Source: Deinococcus aquaticus (GTDB taxonomy: Bacteria > Deinococcota > Deinococci > Deinococcales > Deinococcaceae). From it: a stretch of 64,000 bases of DNA. Shown in pieces: positions 52,210 through 63,678 of the stretch. The notes under the pieces are model-generated. The model was not told the DNA's origin. It searched no databases and was given only the letters and a program-made list of their open reading frames with translations. Numbering within the stretch: the first letter of the stretch is position 1; the number at the start of each line of letters is the position of its first letter. Location of the stretch: contig NZ_CP115165.1 of the NCBI RefSeq assembly GCF_028622095.1, positions 720,001-784,000 of the forward strand. Direction: 5' to 3'. Both the position numbers and the translations under genes were made by a program.

Positions 52210-52510
52210 GGCAGGGCCGCCCGCAACAGCGGCCGCAGCGGGCGGTAACTGCTGACCTTCACGCCGCTGCGTTCGATCACGCCGGGCAGACGCGGGTCCA
52301 TGAACGCCGCGTGGTTCGCCACCCGGCCCTCCCAGTCGCTGGCAATGGCGCGCAGTTCCGGCGTGTCCCGCGCCGGGTGCAGGATGAAGTGCGTCAGGCC
52401 CGGCGGGAGGCTACCCAGCAGGTCCTCGATCAGCGGCACCTGATCCCCGCCCGAGTGCAGCGGCAGCATCACGAGGTGATCCACCAGCGGCAGCCCGCGC
52501 GCCTCCAGCG
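52206..52510 (-). pseudogene. 3' part of a YdjC/ChbG-type deacetylase gene, split by an IS
   Basis: Codes the C-terminal 100 residues (LEARGLPLVDHLVMLPLHSGGD, PPGLTHFILHPARDTPELRA). The frame continues from the fragment at 53694 once the IS and one copy of the TCTG duplication are removed, giving an intact 305-residue protein. The ancestor would remove acetyl or related groups from carbohydrates. Confidence 0.88.
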
Positions 52511-52514
52511 TCTG

Positions 52515-53693
52515 CCAAGAGTTTCCACAGGCGAGGGAATAGCGACCAGCACGAAGGCCCAGGAGGCAGGGGCTTGAAATTCCCCGGTCTCATGGGCCTT
52601 TATGCGAAGTGACTATGCCTCGCATCCCCAGCCTACCGCACAGCATCATCACCGCTCAGCTGAACCGGGTCACCAGCCTCAGTGGCCTCATCCCCTACAG
52701 CACCCTGTGTAAAAGTGCCATCTCCAAAGAGATGGCGCGGGACTCCTTCGCCTCCACGGAGGACTTCAAGCGTCGAGCCAGGAACGCGCCGGAGGGCGCG
52801 TTCCTGGCCATTGATTTCGTCATGGTGCCCCACGCCGGACGGACGATGGAAGGCGTGAACTACCACTACAGCGGTCAGGCCCAGACCCGTCTGGGCCATC
52901 AGTTCACCTCCGCGGCCCTGGTCAGGTTCGGTGAAGATCCAGTTCCGTTGCTGGAGCGCTTCAAGGTTTCCCAGGCCCTGCATACAGAGCGCTATCCTTA
53001 CCGTACAGCGACTCAGGAAATGATCCACGTCGTCCAGGATTGCCTCGCGGCGGGCGTCCCCATGGCGGGTCTCCTCCTGGATGGGGAGTTCGGGCGGGAC
53101 GCGGCTGTGACCTTCAGTCGCGAGCATCAGATTCCGGTATTGATCCGTGCCAAAGCCAATATGACCGTGCAGTTCGAGGGTGAGGGACTCACCCTCGGTG
53201 CGCTGAGTCGGCAGTTCCCTCCAGAACGCTGCCACCTGTACGCGGAGTTCGGGTGGCGTGTCCGTCGATTGTCGGTCACCCGTGAGGTCGGTGGGTTCGA
53301 TGTCCTGATCGTGTGGCGCAAGGTGCACGGGGAGTGGACACGGTTTTTCCTGTTCAGCACGTTTGGTGGTGACGTCACGGTTCGCTCACTGCTGCGGGCC
53401 TGGAAGGCCCGCTGGGGAATTGAGGTGATTCACCGGTTCTTCAAGCAGAACCTGGGACTGGGACGCTGTCATTGCCGGACGATCCAGGCGCAGGAGAACT
53501 GGGTGTGGTGCGTGGTGGAGGCCTTTCACGCGGTGTTACGGGTGCGTAGGGAAGTACCGGGAATGACGTGGCGGGCCGCACAACGGCAGGCAGCTCAGAA
53601 TGCCGAAAAGTACGTCCTGACCGGGATGGAGCAGGACGGCCCCCTGCTTGACGCCGCGTGACACGACATCAGCAGGGAAGTGGAAACTCTTGG
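52515..53693 (+). mobile_element. Complete insertion sequence (1,179 bp), DDE type
   Basis: Perfect 14-bp terminal inverted repeats CCAAGAGTTTCCAC / GTGGAAACTCTTGG at both ends, with 4-bp TCTG target duplication (52511-52514 and 53694-53697). Contains one transposase gene. The arrangement (4-bp target duplication, 350-residue transposase) suggests the IS701 or IS4 group. Confidence 0.93.
52615..53661 (+). CDS. DDE transposase (IS701/IS4-like)
   Basis: 348 residues from the ATG at 52615; a GTG two codons earlier is possible. Acidic residues lie in AIDFVMVPHAG (D near 67), LLLDGEFGRD (near 160), and the WGIEVIHRFFKQNLGLG segment holding the Glu of the DDE triad. Moves the surrounding element. 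The frame is uninterrupted and both element ends are intact, so it could be active. Lower GC in the third position than neighbours is visible in parts, consistent with transfer. Confidence 0.9.
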   Translation: MPRIPSLPHSIITAQLNRVTSLSGLIPYSTLCKSAISKEMARDSFASTEDFKRRARNAPEGAFLAIDFVMVPHAGRTMEGVNYHYSGQAQTRLGHQFTSAALVRFGEDPVPLLERFKVSQALHTERYPYRTATQEMIHVVQDCLAAGVPMAGLLLDGEFGRDAAVTFSREHQIPVLIRAKANMTVQFEGEGLTLGALSRQFPPERCHLYAEFGWRVRRLSVTREVGGFDVLIVWRKVHGEWTRFFLFSTFGGDVTVRSLLRAWKARWGIEVIHRFFKQNLGLGRCHCRTIQAQENWVWCVVEAFHAVLRVRREVPGMTWRAAQRQAAQNAEKYVLTGMEQDGPLLDAA

Positions 53694-54306
53694 TCTGCGT
53701 GAACTGCGCGGCCTGCGCCGCGTCCCGCGCGTCCAGGCCGTGCGAGCGCCAGCCGGCACTGTCCAGGCGCGGGAACATCGGGACCGCGCCGTGCCGCAGC
53801 GCCAGATCGATGCAGTCCGGCAGGAACAGGGGGTGCGCGACGGCGCCCATGTGGGCGTCCACGTGCGAGACCTCGATGCCCAGGGCCAGCGCCCGGACGA
53901 TCTGCGCGTCCATCTCGGCGCGCACGGCCGCCGGAACGCCGTACAGGCGGGCCGCCTCGACGGTCGCGTGCAGGTGCCCCTGCGCGTCCAGCAGGCCGGT
54001 GGCCGGGTCGCGGGTACTCAGGGCCGACCAGCGGTACTCGCTCCACTCGCTGGTCAGGGTCAGGTGCACGCCCAGGTCCGCGTCCGGGAATTCACGCGCG
54101 ACCCCGGCCGCCGCCGCCGCCCACGCGCAGGTCATCATGACCGACGCCGACGACAGCGTGCCAGTCCCGAACAGGTCCAGGCAGGCACTCACGGTCGCCT
54201 GACACATGCCCAGGTCGTCCGCGTGAAAGATCACCACGCGGTCGTCCGGCGCGTAGCCCAGCGCGGCCAGCGCCGGGTTGGGGGATGGTGGGGTCGGTGG
54301 GGTCAT
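53694..54306 (-). pseudogene. 5' part of a YdjC/ChbG-type deacetylase gene, split by an IS
   Basis: Codes residues 1-204 with VVIFHADDLGMCQATVSAC (metal-binding DD), DADLGVHLTLTSEW, and SHVDAHMGAVAHPLFL, all ChbG family marks. ATG at 54306 preceded by AGGAGG. Interrupted after ...AQFTQT. A truncated chimera reading into the IS for 52 more codons would be made, ending at 53536. Confidence 0.9.
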
Positions 54307-54374
54307 TCACGGCCTCCTTGGCGGGCGGGGAGTCGGGCGGGCAGGGTGGTGGGCGCGGCAGGACCGGTACGGCA

Positions 54375-54465
54375 AGTGCCATTGCTGACAGTGCCATTGC
54401 GAAGCACCGGGGCAGAGGCGCGGGGCCGGGAAAGCGAACCGTGGAACGCAAGTGGAACAGGGAAC
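54375..54465 (-). promoter_or_regulatory. Short direct repeats upstream of the deacetylase gene
   Basis: AGTGCCATTGC twice at 54375 and 54390 (period 15), and GTGGAAC at 54441 and 54452 (period 11). Position upstream of a sugar-uptake operon suggests regulator sites; no confident -35/-10 pair seen. Confidence 0.3.
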
Positions 54466-54540
54466 ACGGCCAGCATGCCACGCCCCGCACCCGCCTGCAC
54501 ACCCGAACCGCATGTCCGCCGCACCGCACAGAAAGCAGAG

Positions 54541-54575
54541 GAAGCCCGCCACGCGCGGGGGCGCAGGCGGGCTTC
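54541..54575 (-). terminator. Terminator of the acyl-ACP desaturase gene
   Basis: GAAGCCCGCC and GGCGGGCTTC form a 10-bp stem, then TTCCTCTGCTTTCT on the minus strand. Confidence 0.7.
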
Positions 54576-54596
54576 AGGTGGGCAGGCGGGCCGTGT

Positions 54597-55688
<1,092 letters not shown>

Positions 55689-55947
55689 TGGGAATTCCTC
55701 CTCGGGGCCGTCCCGGCTGGGGTGCGGGCGGGGCACGCAAAGAGGTGCAGACGCCGGGGACGGTACCCACCCAGCGTAATCCCACCTGCCGCACGAACCC
55801 GTGAACCGGGACGCAGTTCAAAGGTGCAGCGCAGGCTGGGACAGCCGGGCGGGCCGGACACGCAGGCTGGACAACGCCGGGCACGCGGGCCGGACAACTG
55901 CCGGAAATCAGGCGGCCCACGGGGGCGCGGCCCGCTACACTGCGGGC

Positions 55948-56403
55948 ATGAGCCTTGTGGGACAGCCTGCGCCGGACTTCACCCTGCCCGCCTCGACCGG
56001 CGAGCAGATCACCCTGAGCAGTTACCGGGGCCACAGCGCCGTGGTGCTGGTGTTCTACCCGCTGGATTTCAGTCCCGTATGCTCCATGCAGCTCCCGGAG
56101 TACTCGGGCCGCCAGGATGATTTTGCGGACGCCGGGGCGGTCGTGCTGGGCGTGAACCGCGACAGCGTGCACGCGCACAAGGCCTGGGCCGCCGAGTACG
56201 GCATCGAGGTGCCGCTGCTGGCCGACATGAAACTCGACGTGGCCCGCTCGTACGGGGTGGCCATCGACGACCGGGGCATCAGCGGCCGGGCCGTGTTCCT
56301 GATCGACCGGGAGGGCGTGATCCGCTACCAGCACGTCGAGGAGAAGACCGGGGATTACACCGTGCGGCCCGAGGCCGTGCTGGCCAAGATCCGCGAACTC
56401 TGA
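55948..56403 (+). CDS. Peroxiredoxin, 1-Cys (AhpE/BCP-like)
   Basis: 151 residues. Peroxidatic C45 in FYPLDFSPVCSMQLPEY is the only Cys in the protein, so it must be recycled by an external thiol. Reduces hydroperoxides. The ATG at 55948 is fixed by TACACT 6 nt before it. Stop overlaps the ParA gene start by 1 nt. Bacillithiol is a possible reductant because bshB1 is 1 kb away; that is inference. Confidence 0.92.
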   Translation: MSLVGQPAPDFTLPASTGEQITLSSYRGHSAVVLVFYPLDFSPVCSMQLPEYSGRQDDFADAGAVVLGVNRDSVHAHKAWAAEYGIEVPLLADMKLDVARSYGVAIDDRGISGRAVFLIDREGVIRYQHVEEKTGDYTVRPEAVLAKIREL

Positions 56404-57392
56404 TGGCCCCGGTCGTCCTGAGTTTCATCAACCTGAAGGGCGGCGTGGCGAAAACCACGGCGACCGTGCAGCTGGCCGACACGCTGGCGTTCATGAAGCA
56501 GAAGCGCGTGCTGGTCATCGACCTGGACCCGCAGACGAACGCCACCCTGGCCCTGATCGGCGAGGAACGCTGGGAGAAGGCCGACGAGGCGGGCCAGACG
56601 CTCGCCCACCTGTTCCTGGACCTGCTGCGCGGCGACGGCACCTTCACGTTCGACGCCACGCGCGCCATCGTGCGCGGCGCCAGTAACCTCAACCGCGTGC
56701 CGCCCGAGGTGATGGACCAACTGCCCGAAGGCACCCGCTACGGCCGCGTGGACCTGCTGCCCAGCTCCATCCGCCTGATCGACGTGCAGGACCGCATGCA
56801 GGACATCGCGGGCCGCACGCACTACTCGACCGGCCCGATGGAAGTCGTGAAGAAATTCGTCGCGCCGCACTTCGACGCGTACGACTACGTGCTGATCGAC
56901 TGCCCGCCCAACCTGGGCTTCGTCACGCAGAACGGCCTGGAAATCAGCGACCACTACCTGATCCCCACCATCCCGGACCGCCTGAGCACCTACGGCATCC
57001 CGCAGATCGCCGGGCGCATCGCCGAGATCCGCCGCGCCCGCAACCTGCGCCTGAGCTGCCTGGGCGTCCTGATCACCAAGTACCAGAGCGCCAGCAGCCA
57101 GCACCGCCAAGGCCTGCAACGCCTCCCCGAAGACCTGAAACGCGCCTTCACCGGCACCGGCGAGAGCACCCCCCCGATCCTGACGACCGTGCTGCCCCAG
57201 ACGAACGCCAGCGCCGAGGCCATGACCTTCGAACGCAAACCCGGCAACTACCGCGAGAAGTACGGCGGCGGCGTGGTCGCCGGGCAGGGCGCGTACAAGT
57301 ACGGCCTGGACTTGGCCGACGAGATCGAGGACCTGCTGGCCAGCCGCCCACACCCCGCCCTCCCCTACCAGGACTGGCCGCCGCAGGACTGA
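56403..57392 (+). CDS. ParA-family ATPase
   Basis: 329 residues. Deviant Walker A motif KGGVAKTTATVQLADTLA (K12, K17), switch DLDPQTNATLAL, and YVLIDCPPNLGFVT as Walker B. Such proteins position DNA or protein cargo on the nucleoid. It is larger than typical ParA/MinD by an insertion around 60-120 (VDLLPSSIRLIDVQDRM). No ParB follows, so it is an orphan ParA. Coupled to the peroxiredoxin gene by a 1-nt overlap. Confidence 0.9.
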   Translation: MAPVVLSFINLKGGVAKTTATVQLADTLAFMKQKRVLVIDLDPQTNATLALIGEERWEKADEAGQTLAHLFLDLLRGDGTFTFDATRAIVRGASNLNRVPPEVMDQLPEGTRYGRVDLLPSSIRLIDVQDRMQDIAGRTHYSTGPMEVVKKFVAPHFDAYDYVLIDCPPNLGFVTQNGLEISDHYLIPTIPDRLSTYGIPQIAGRIAEIRRARNLRLSCLGVLITKYQSASSQHRQGLQRLPEDLKRAFTGTGESTPPILTTVLPQTNASAEAMTFERKPGNYREKYGGGVVAGQGAYKYGLDLADEIEDLLASRPHPALPYQDWPPQD

Positions 57393-57416
57393 GCAGCAAA
57401 CGCAGGCCAGGGCGAC

Positions 57417-58151
57417 CTACAGCGCCAGGGGGTCCACCAGCAGCGCCGAGTCCGCCTCGAAGGCCTCGGCGTAGCGCACGCGGGCCAGGGTGCCCCAGTA
57501 GGTCAGGCGGGCGCGGCGGCGCTCCACGATCTCCGGCGTGACCGTCTCCGAGATGGCCGCCCCCGAGAACTGACTCTCATGCGCCAGGATCGCCGCCGCC
57601 CAGGTGTCCTGCACGGCCTCCACATCGACCAGCACGTTCGGGGTGATGTCCGCGTTCCCCTGGTACAGCAGCACCCGCCCCACCCGGTGCGGCGCTCCTC
57701 CCAGGTCCGCCTTCGCCAGTTGCGCCAGATGCACGGCCCGCTTGGTCAGGTGGTACGTCCCGAAGTGATCCGGGTGCCGGTCGTGGTGGTGCGGCGCGAC
57801 CAGCACGCGGGGCCGCACCGCGCGCAGCACCGACGCCAGCGCGTGCGCGCCGTCGAGTGTGTCGCGCAGTTCGCCGTCCGGCAGGCCCAGCTGCCCGCGC
57901 CACGTGAGGCCCATGATCGCCGCCGCGCGGGCGCACTCGGCCACGCGCACGTCCGGCGTGCCCTGCGTGCCCCGCTCGCCACGCGACAGCTCCAGAATGC
58001 CCACCGCGCGCCCCGCGCGGGCCAGCCGGATCAGGGTGCCGCCCGCACCGATCTCCGCGTCGTCCGGGTGCGGCGCGAGGCACAGCCAGTCCAGTGGCCC
58101 TGCCACGCCATGAATCGTCTCGAACGCCTCCGGGGTTCCTGCGGTTGCCAT
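57417..58151 (-). CDS. bshB1: Bacillithiol biosynthesis deacetylase BshB1 (PIG-L family)
   Basis: 244 residues. Zinc-site motifs are APHPDDAEIGAGGT (H28, D30-D31) and the second His cluster HHHDRHPDH. Deacetylates N-acetylglucosaminyl-malate in bacillithiol synthesis, a thiol known from Deinococcus. TATGCT lies 7 nt before the ATG at 58151; an ATG four codons earlier falls within this -10 box. Convergent with the ParA gene with 24 nt between. Confidence 0.9.
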   Translation of the reverse strand: MATAGTPEAFETIHGVAGPLDWLCLAPHPDDAEIGAGGTLIRLARAGRAVGILELSRGERGTQGTPDVRVAECARAAAIMGLTWRGQLGLPDGELRDTLDGAHALASVLRAVRPRVLVAPHHHDRHPDHFGTYHLTKRAVHLAQLAKADLGGAPHRVGRVLLYQGNADITPNVLVDVEAVQDTWAAAILAHESQFSGAAISETVTPEIVERRRARLTYWGTLARVRYAEAFEADSALLVDPLAL

Positions 58152-58194
58152 GCCCGCCAGCATAGAGTCACCACCGAGGCCCGCACCCGGCGCC

Positions 58195-58223
58195 TTGACA
58201 CTCCCCGACGCACTCCATATACT
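58195..58223 (+). promoter_or_regulatory. Consensus promoter of the tRNA-Thr gene
   Basis: TTGACA, a 17-nt spacer, and TATACT, about 40 nt upstream of the mature tRNA. Confidence 0.88.
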
Positions 58224-58261
58224 TTTTGAGCTTCCGTCGGAAGTGTCCCAACCTGTATCCC

Positions 58262-58336
<75 letters not shown>

Positions 58337-58343
58337 AGGAAGG

Positions 58344-58366
58344 CCCCGCCGTGTGCGGGGTTTTTT
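58344..58366 (+). terminator. Terminator of the tRNA gene
   Basis: CCCCGC and GCGGGG over a 5-nt loop, then TTTTTT. Confidence 0.92.
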
Positions 58367-58447
58367 CGTGTTCGGGGGTGCTGGTGGGCGGGCTATTGTG
58401 TTGACAGGATCTCTGGCCCGGTTGGTGTGCGGTGTACGCTTATTCGC

Positions 58448-59935
58448 ATGACGAATGACGCAGCGGCAGGCAGTGGGCAGGGTCCAGTGGCGGATATCGG
58501 TGTGATCGGGCTGGCGGTCATGGGTGAGAACCTGATTCTGAACATGGCGAGCCGGGGGTTCACGGTCGCGGCGTTCAACCGCACGGTCAGCAAGGTCACG
58601 GCGTTCACGGGGGGCCGCGCGGCCGGGAAGTCCATCGTGGGCGCCGGGTCGCTGGAGGAACTGGTGGGGCAACTCAGGGCTCCGCGCAAGGTGATGCTGA
58701 TGGTGAAGGCGGGCGCGGCGGTCGATGAGTTCATCGGGCACCTGCGGCCCCTGCTGAGCCCCGGCGACATCATCATTGACGGGGGGAACAGTCACCCGGC
58801 GGATTCGACGCGCCGCACGCGGGAACTCGCGGCGGACGGACTGCTGTTCGTGGGGACGGGCGTGTCGGGTGGTGAGGAGGGCGCGCTGACCGGCCCGAGC
58901 ATCATGCCGGGTGGGAACCCGGAGGCGTGGGAGGCCGTCAGGCCCATCTTCCAGAGCATCGCGGCGAAGGTCGGGGACGGCACGCCCTGCTGCGACTGGG
59001 TGGGGCCGGAGGGTGCCGGGCACTTCGTGAAGATGGTTCATAACGGCATCGAGTACGCCGACATGCAGATGATCGCGGAGGCCTACCAGTTGCTGCGTGA
59101 CGGCGCGGGCCTGAGCGCCCCGGAGGCCGGTGAGGTGTTCGCCCGCTGGAACGAGGGCGAACTGGACAGTTACCTGATCGAGATCACGGCCGACATTCTG
59201 GCCAAGACGGACGACCTGACCGGGCAGCCGCTGGTGGACGTGATCCTGGACGCCGCCGGGCAGAAAGGCACCGGGAAGTGGACGTCGGTGGCGGCGCTGG
59301 ATGCCGGCAGTCCGGCCGCGACGATCACGGAGGCCGTGTACGCCCGCGCCATGAGCGCCCTGAAGGCCGAGCGTGTGGCGGCCAGCCGCGTGCTGAGCGG
59401 CCCGACCTTCGCTGCGCCCGCCGACCGCGAGGCGTTCATCGAGGGCGTGCGACAGGCGCTGTACGCCAGCAAGATCGCCGCGTACGCGCAGGGCTTCCAG
59501 CTGCTGCACCTGAGTGCGCAGGACGCCGGGTGGACGCTGGATTACGGCCGGATCGCGCAGATGTGGCGCGGCGGGTGCATCATCCGCGCGGCGTTCCTGG
59601 ACCGCATCAAGGAAGCGTTCGATGCGCAGCCGGACCTGGCGAACCTGCTGCTGGCCCCGTACTTCCGGGACGCCGTGCAGGGCGCGCAGACGGCGTGGCG
59701 CGGGGCGGTCGCGGCGGCCGTGGTGGGCGGCGTGCCCGTCCCGGCGTTCAGCAGCGCCCTGGCGTACTACGACGGGTACCGCGCCGAGCGGCTGCCCGCG
59801 AACCTGCTTCAGGCACAGCGTGATTACTTCGGCGCGCACACGTACGAGCGCACGGACCGCGAGCGGGGCGAGTTCTTCCACACCAACTGGACCGGGCGCG
59901 GCGGCGATACGGCCAGCAGCACGTACAACGCCTGA
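58448..59935 (+). CDS. gnd: 6-phosphogluconate dehydrogenase, decarboxylating
   Basis: 495 residues. NADP fold DIGVIGLAVMGENLILNMAS, then FNRTVSK, substrate motif IIIDGGNSHPADSTRR and catalytic Lys region GHFVKMVHNGIEYADMQ. Oxidative pentose phosphate step giving NADPH and ribulose-5-phosphate. The ATG at 58448 has TACGCT 7 nt upstream. The frame opens 7 codons earlier without support. Confidence 0.96.
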   Translation: MTNDAAAGSGQGPVADIGVIGLAVMGENLILNMASRGFTVAAFNRTVSKVTAFTGGRAAGKSIVGAGSLEELVGQLRAPRKVMLMVKAGAAVDEFIGHLRPLLSPGDIIIDGGNSHPADSTRRTRELAADGLLFVGTGVSGGEEGALTGPSIMPGGNPEAWEAVRPIFQSIAAKVGDGTPCCDWVGPEGAGHFVKMVHNGIEYADMQMIAEAYQLLRDGAGLSAPEAGEVFARWNEGELDSYLIEITADILAKTDDLTGQPLVDVILDAAGQKGTGKWTSVAALDAGSPAATITEAVYARAMSALKAERVAASRVLSGPTFAAPADREAFIEGVRQALYASKIAAYAQGFQLLHLSAQDAGWTLDYGRIAQMWRGGCIIRAAFLDRIKEAFDAQPDLANLLLAPYFRDAVQGAQTAWRGAVAAAVVGGVPVPAFSSALAYYDGYRAERLPANLLQAQRDYFGAHTYERTDRERGEFFHTNWTGRGGDTASSTYNA

Positions 59936-60103
59936 GCGAGGAGGCTCCCGGCGGCGGGCGGCGTGACCGGCGCCAGCGGCCCGCGCCGGGGGCATTGTGG
60001 GGCGGGCGCTTGGTGTGCCCGCCCCCGCTGGGCTACAGTAGGGGGCTGACGGAACACCCACCCGCCTCACGCGGGACGGCAGTGTTTCAGGGAGGTTGCG
60101 AGA

Positions 60104-60403
60104 ATGGCGGAAAAAGACATTGACAAGCTGTTGTCCATGACGGACAGCAAGTACCGACTGAGTGTGGTCACGGCCAAGCGCGCCCTGCAGCTGCGTTCCG
60201 GCGCGCCGAGCGTGCTGCCGGTCGAGCAGCGCGTGCGCCACCGGAACCTGGTGACGCAGGCCATGCGGGAACTGGCGACCGGGAAACTCACGGTCGGCAC
60301 GAACCTGATCGACGAGCCGCGCTTCCAGCAGGATTACGTGCGGCAGCGTCAGGCTCAGCTTCAGGCTCAGCTGAACGCCGAACGCGAACGCGAACGCGAC
60401 TGA
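60104..60403 (+). CDS. rpoZ: DNA-directed RNA polymerase omega subunit
   Basis: 99 residues. Conserved start AEKDIDKLLSMTDSKYRLSVVTAKRALQL, then VTQAMRELATGKL. Stabilises the beta' subunit. GGAGG 7 nt before the ATG; TACAGT at about 60034 may be the -10. A charged Gln/Arg/Glu-rich tail ends the protein. Confidence 0.93.
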   Translation: MAEKDIDKLLSMTDSKYRLSVVTAKRALQLRSGAPSVLPVEQRVRHRNLVTQAMRELATGKLTVGTNLIDEPRFQQDYVRQRQAQLQAQLNAERERERD

Positions 60404-60423
60404 ACCCGCGATAGGCAGGACTG

Positions 60424-60450
60424 ACAGCGCCCACACCGGGGCGCTGTTTC
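60424..60450 (+). terminator. Terminator of rpoZ
   Basis: ACAGCGCC/GGCGCTGT stem followed by TTTCC. Confidence 0.75.
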
Positions 60451-60487
60451 CGTTCACCGGGCGGCGCGGACGGATATGGTGGTCGGC

Positions 60488-61741
<1,254 letters not shown>

Positions 61742-61747
61742 TGGTCA

Positions 61748-61801
61748 AAAGTTGATGGTTGATGGACTGGGGATTGCCCCGATCTATCAACCATCAACTT
61801 T
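61748..61801. terminator. Bidirectional palindromic terminator
   Basis: Perfect 16-bp repeats AAAGTTGATGGTTGAT / ATCAACCATCAACTTT separated by 22 nt that holds an inner GGG/CCC pairing. Lies between convergent antiporter and cyclophilin genes. A related GTTGATGG-type run occurs at 34417. Confidence 0.75.
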
Positions 61802-61812
61802 CAACCCTCGAC

Positions 61813-62379
<567 letters not shown>

Positions 62380-62448
62380 GAGGCACAGTCTACAGAAAGC
62401 GCGTGAACGGGGGCACAGAGGACCCTCAAGGAGTGGACGCGCCCCCCT

Positions 62449-62515
62449 GTACGGATTCCGTCTCGCTCTGCTCGGATTGAACGGCTTTTACAGACCATTC
62501 AACCCGGGTCCATCT
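62449..62515 (+). repeat. Short copy of the MITE-like palindromic element
   Basis: Begins GTACGGATTCCGTCT and ends near GGGTCCATCTTA, retaining GCTCGGATTGAACGGCTTT and ATTCAA of the copy at 48617 but missing about 75 internal bases, including the AACCCGG hairpin. Its end coincides with the stop codon of the phosphoesterase gene. Confidence 0.6.
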
Positions 62516-63249
62516 TACTCGCCGGTGCGGGCGCGGCGTTTCTGGTACGCGCCGGTCAGGAGTTCCGCGACGTACTCGCGCGTGAACGGCATGTCGCTGG
62601 CCTCGGCGGCGCTGATTTCCTCGTCGCGGTCGTAGGTGAGGCGCACGAAGGTCGCGGTGTGGTTGGGGCTGTGCGGGTCGAATTCCAGGATCAGGTAGCA
62701 CGGCAGCGTGGAGTCCAGCGGGTTGCCCACGCTGCCGCAGTTGATCAGCGGGCGGCCTTCCACGTCCAGCAGCAGGGCCTCGTGCATGTCGGCGTATACC
62801 AGCGCGTCGGCGTGCTGGGTCAGGCCGTGCTGCGCGTTGGGCGCGAACGCCTCGAGCTGGTCATGCAGGCTGCTGTGCGGGTACAGGCGGTGAAACAGGC
62901 CGCGGCTGCTGGCATGCACGAAGCGCCACCACGCGCCCCCGAACTGCTCCTCGATCCCGTAGGGCAGTTCGCCCAGGTACGTGAGTTGCGCGGGCGTCAG
63001 GCGGCTGCGCGGCCAGAGGTCCTGGGGGCGGTGGGTGGCTCCGGCCACGCGGGCGTCCCAGTTGCCCTGAATGACGCGCGTGGCGTGCGCCTGCGCCCAG
63101 TCGAGCACTTCGCGGGGGCGGGGGCCCTTGCCGACCAGGTCGCCCAGAATCCAGATGTCGGTCAGACCGCGCCGCTGAAGGTCTGCGTGAACCGCGAGCG
63201 TGGCCGCCAGATTGGCGTGCAGGTCCGCGAGAATGGCGAGGCGAATCAT
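62515..63249 (-). CDS. Metallophosphoesterase (calcineurin-like, YfcE type)
   Basis: 244 residues. Metal-site motifs in order: AILADLHANLAA (D-x-H), WILGDLVGKGPRP (GD), QGNWD (GN-D-like), FVHASS and NCGSVGNP. Hydrolyses phosphodiester or phosphomonoester bonds. ATG at 63249 has TACACT 7 nt upstream; the ORF extends upstream without a signal. Function specific to substrate unknown. Confidence 0.92.
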   Translation of the reverse strand: MIRLAILADLHANLAATLAVHADLQRRGLTDIWILGDLVGKGPRPREVLDWAQAHATRVIQGNWDARVAGATHRPQDLWPRSRLTPAQLTYLGELPYGIEEQFGGAWWRFVHASSRGLFHRLYPHSSLHDQLEAFAPNAQHGLTQHADALVYADMHEALLLDVEGRPLINCGSVGNPLDSTLPCYLILEFDPHSPNHTATFVRLTYDRDEEISAAEASDMPFTREYVAELLTGAYQKRRARTGE

Positions 63250-63322
63250 AATCCGGAGTGTAGCCCACCCCCCCGCGCCGCCCGGACGCACCCGCCACGG
63301 CCACCTTCACCTGACAGGCCGG

Positions 63323-63619
63323 TCAGCTGGGCAGCGTGGGCGTCAGGGCGCGGACCATGGCCCAGGTGATCAGGGCCGCCGTGACCAGCCCGGTCAGCAC
63401 GAACCACGCCGGCGCGCCGCCCCGGCCGCCCGGCACGCGGGCCGCGCCAGCGTGATTCGCGGCGCCCCACGCGATCCGCAGGTTCACGAGGGCCAGGACC
63501 AGCAGCGCGGCGTCCAGCGCGTCCACCCATCCGCTGCCCACTGCCAGCGGGTACGACAGCAGGGGCGTCAGGCCGACCAGCACCAGCGCGATCAACAGTT
63601 GCAGCGCGTAAGGAGGCAC
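63323..63619 (-). CDS. Small membrane protein (98 aa)
   Basis: GTG at 63619, selected by CATACT 6 nt upstream. Three hydrophobic helices (about 5-22, 34-52 and 74-92). Function unknown. The ORF extends upstream into the next gene, which is not a real extension. Confidence 0.65.
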   Translation of the reverse strand: MPPYALQLLIALVLVGLTPLLSYPLAVGSGWVDALDAALLVLALVNLRIAWGAANHAGAARVPGGRGGAPAWFVLTGLVTAALITWAMVRALTPTLPS

Positions 63620-63678
63620 GCTGCCAGTATGCACGGCACGCGCGGCCCAGTCTGCACGGCCCGTGCGGGCGCGGAAAC

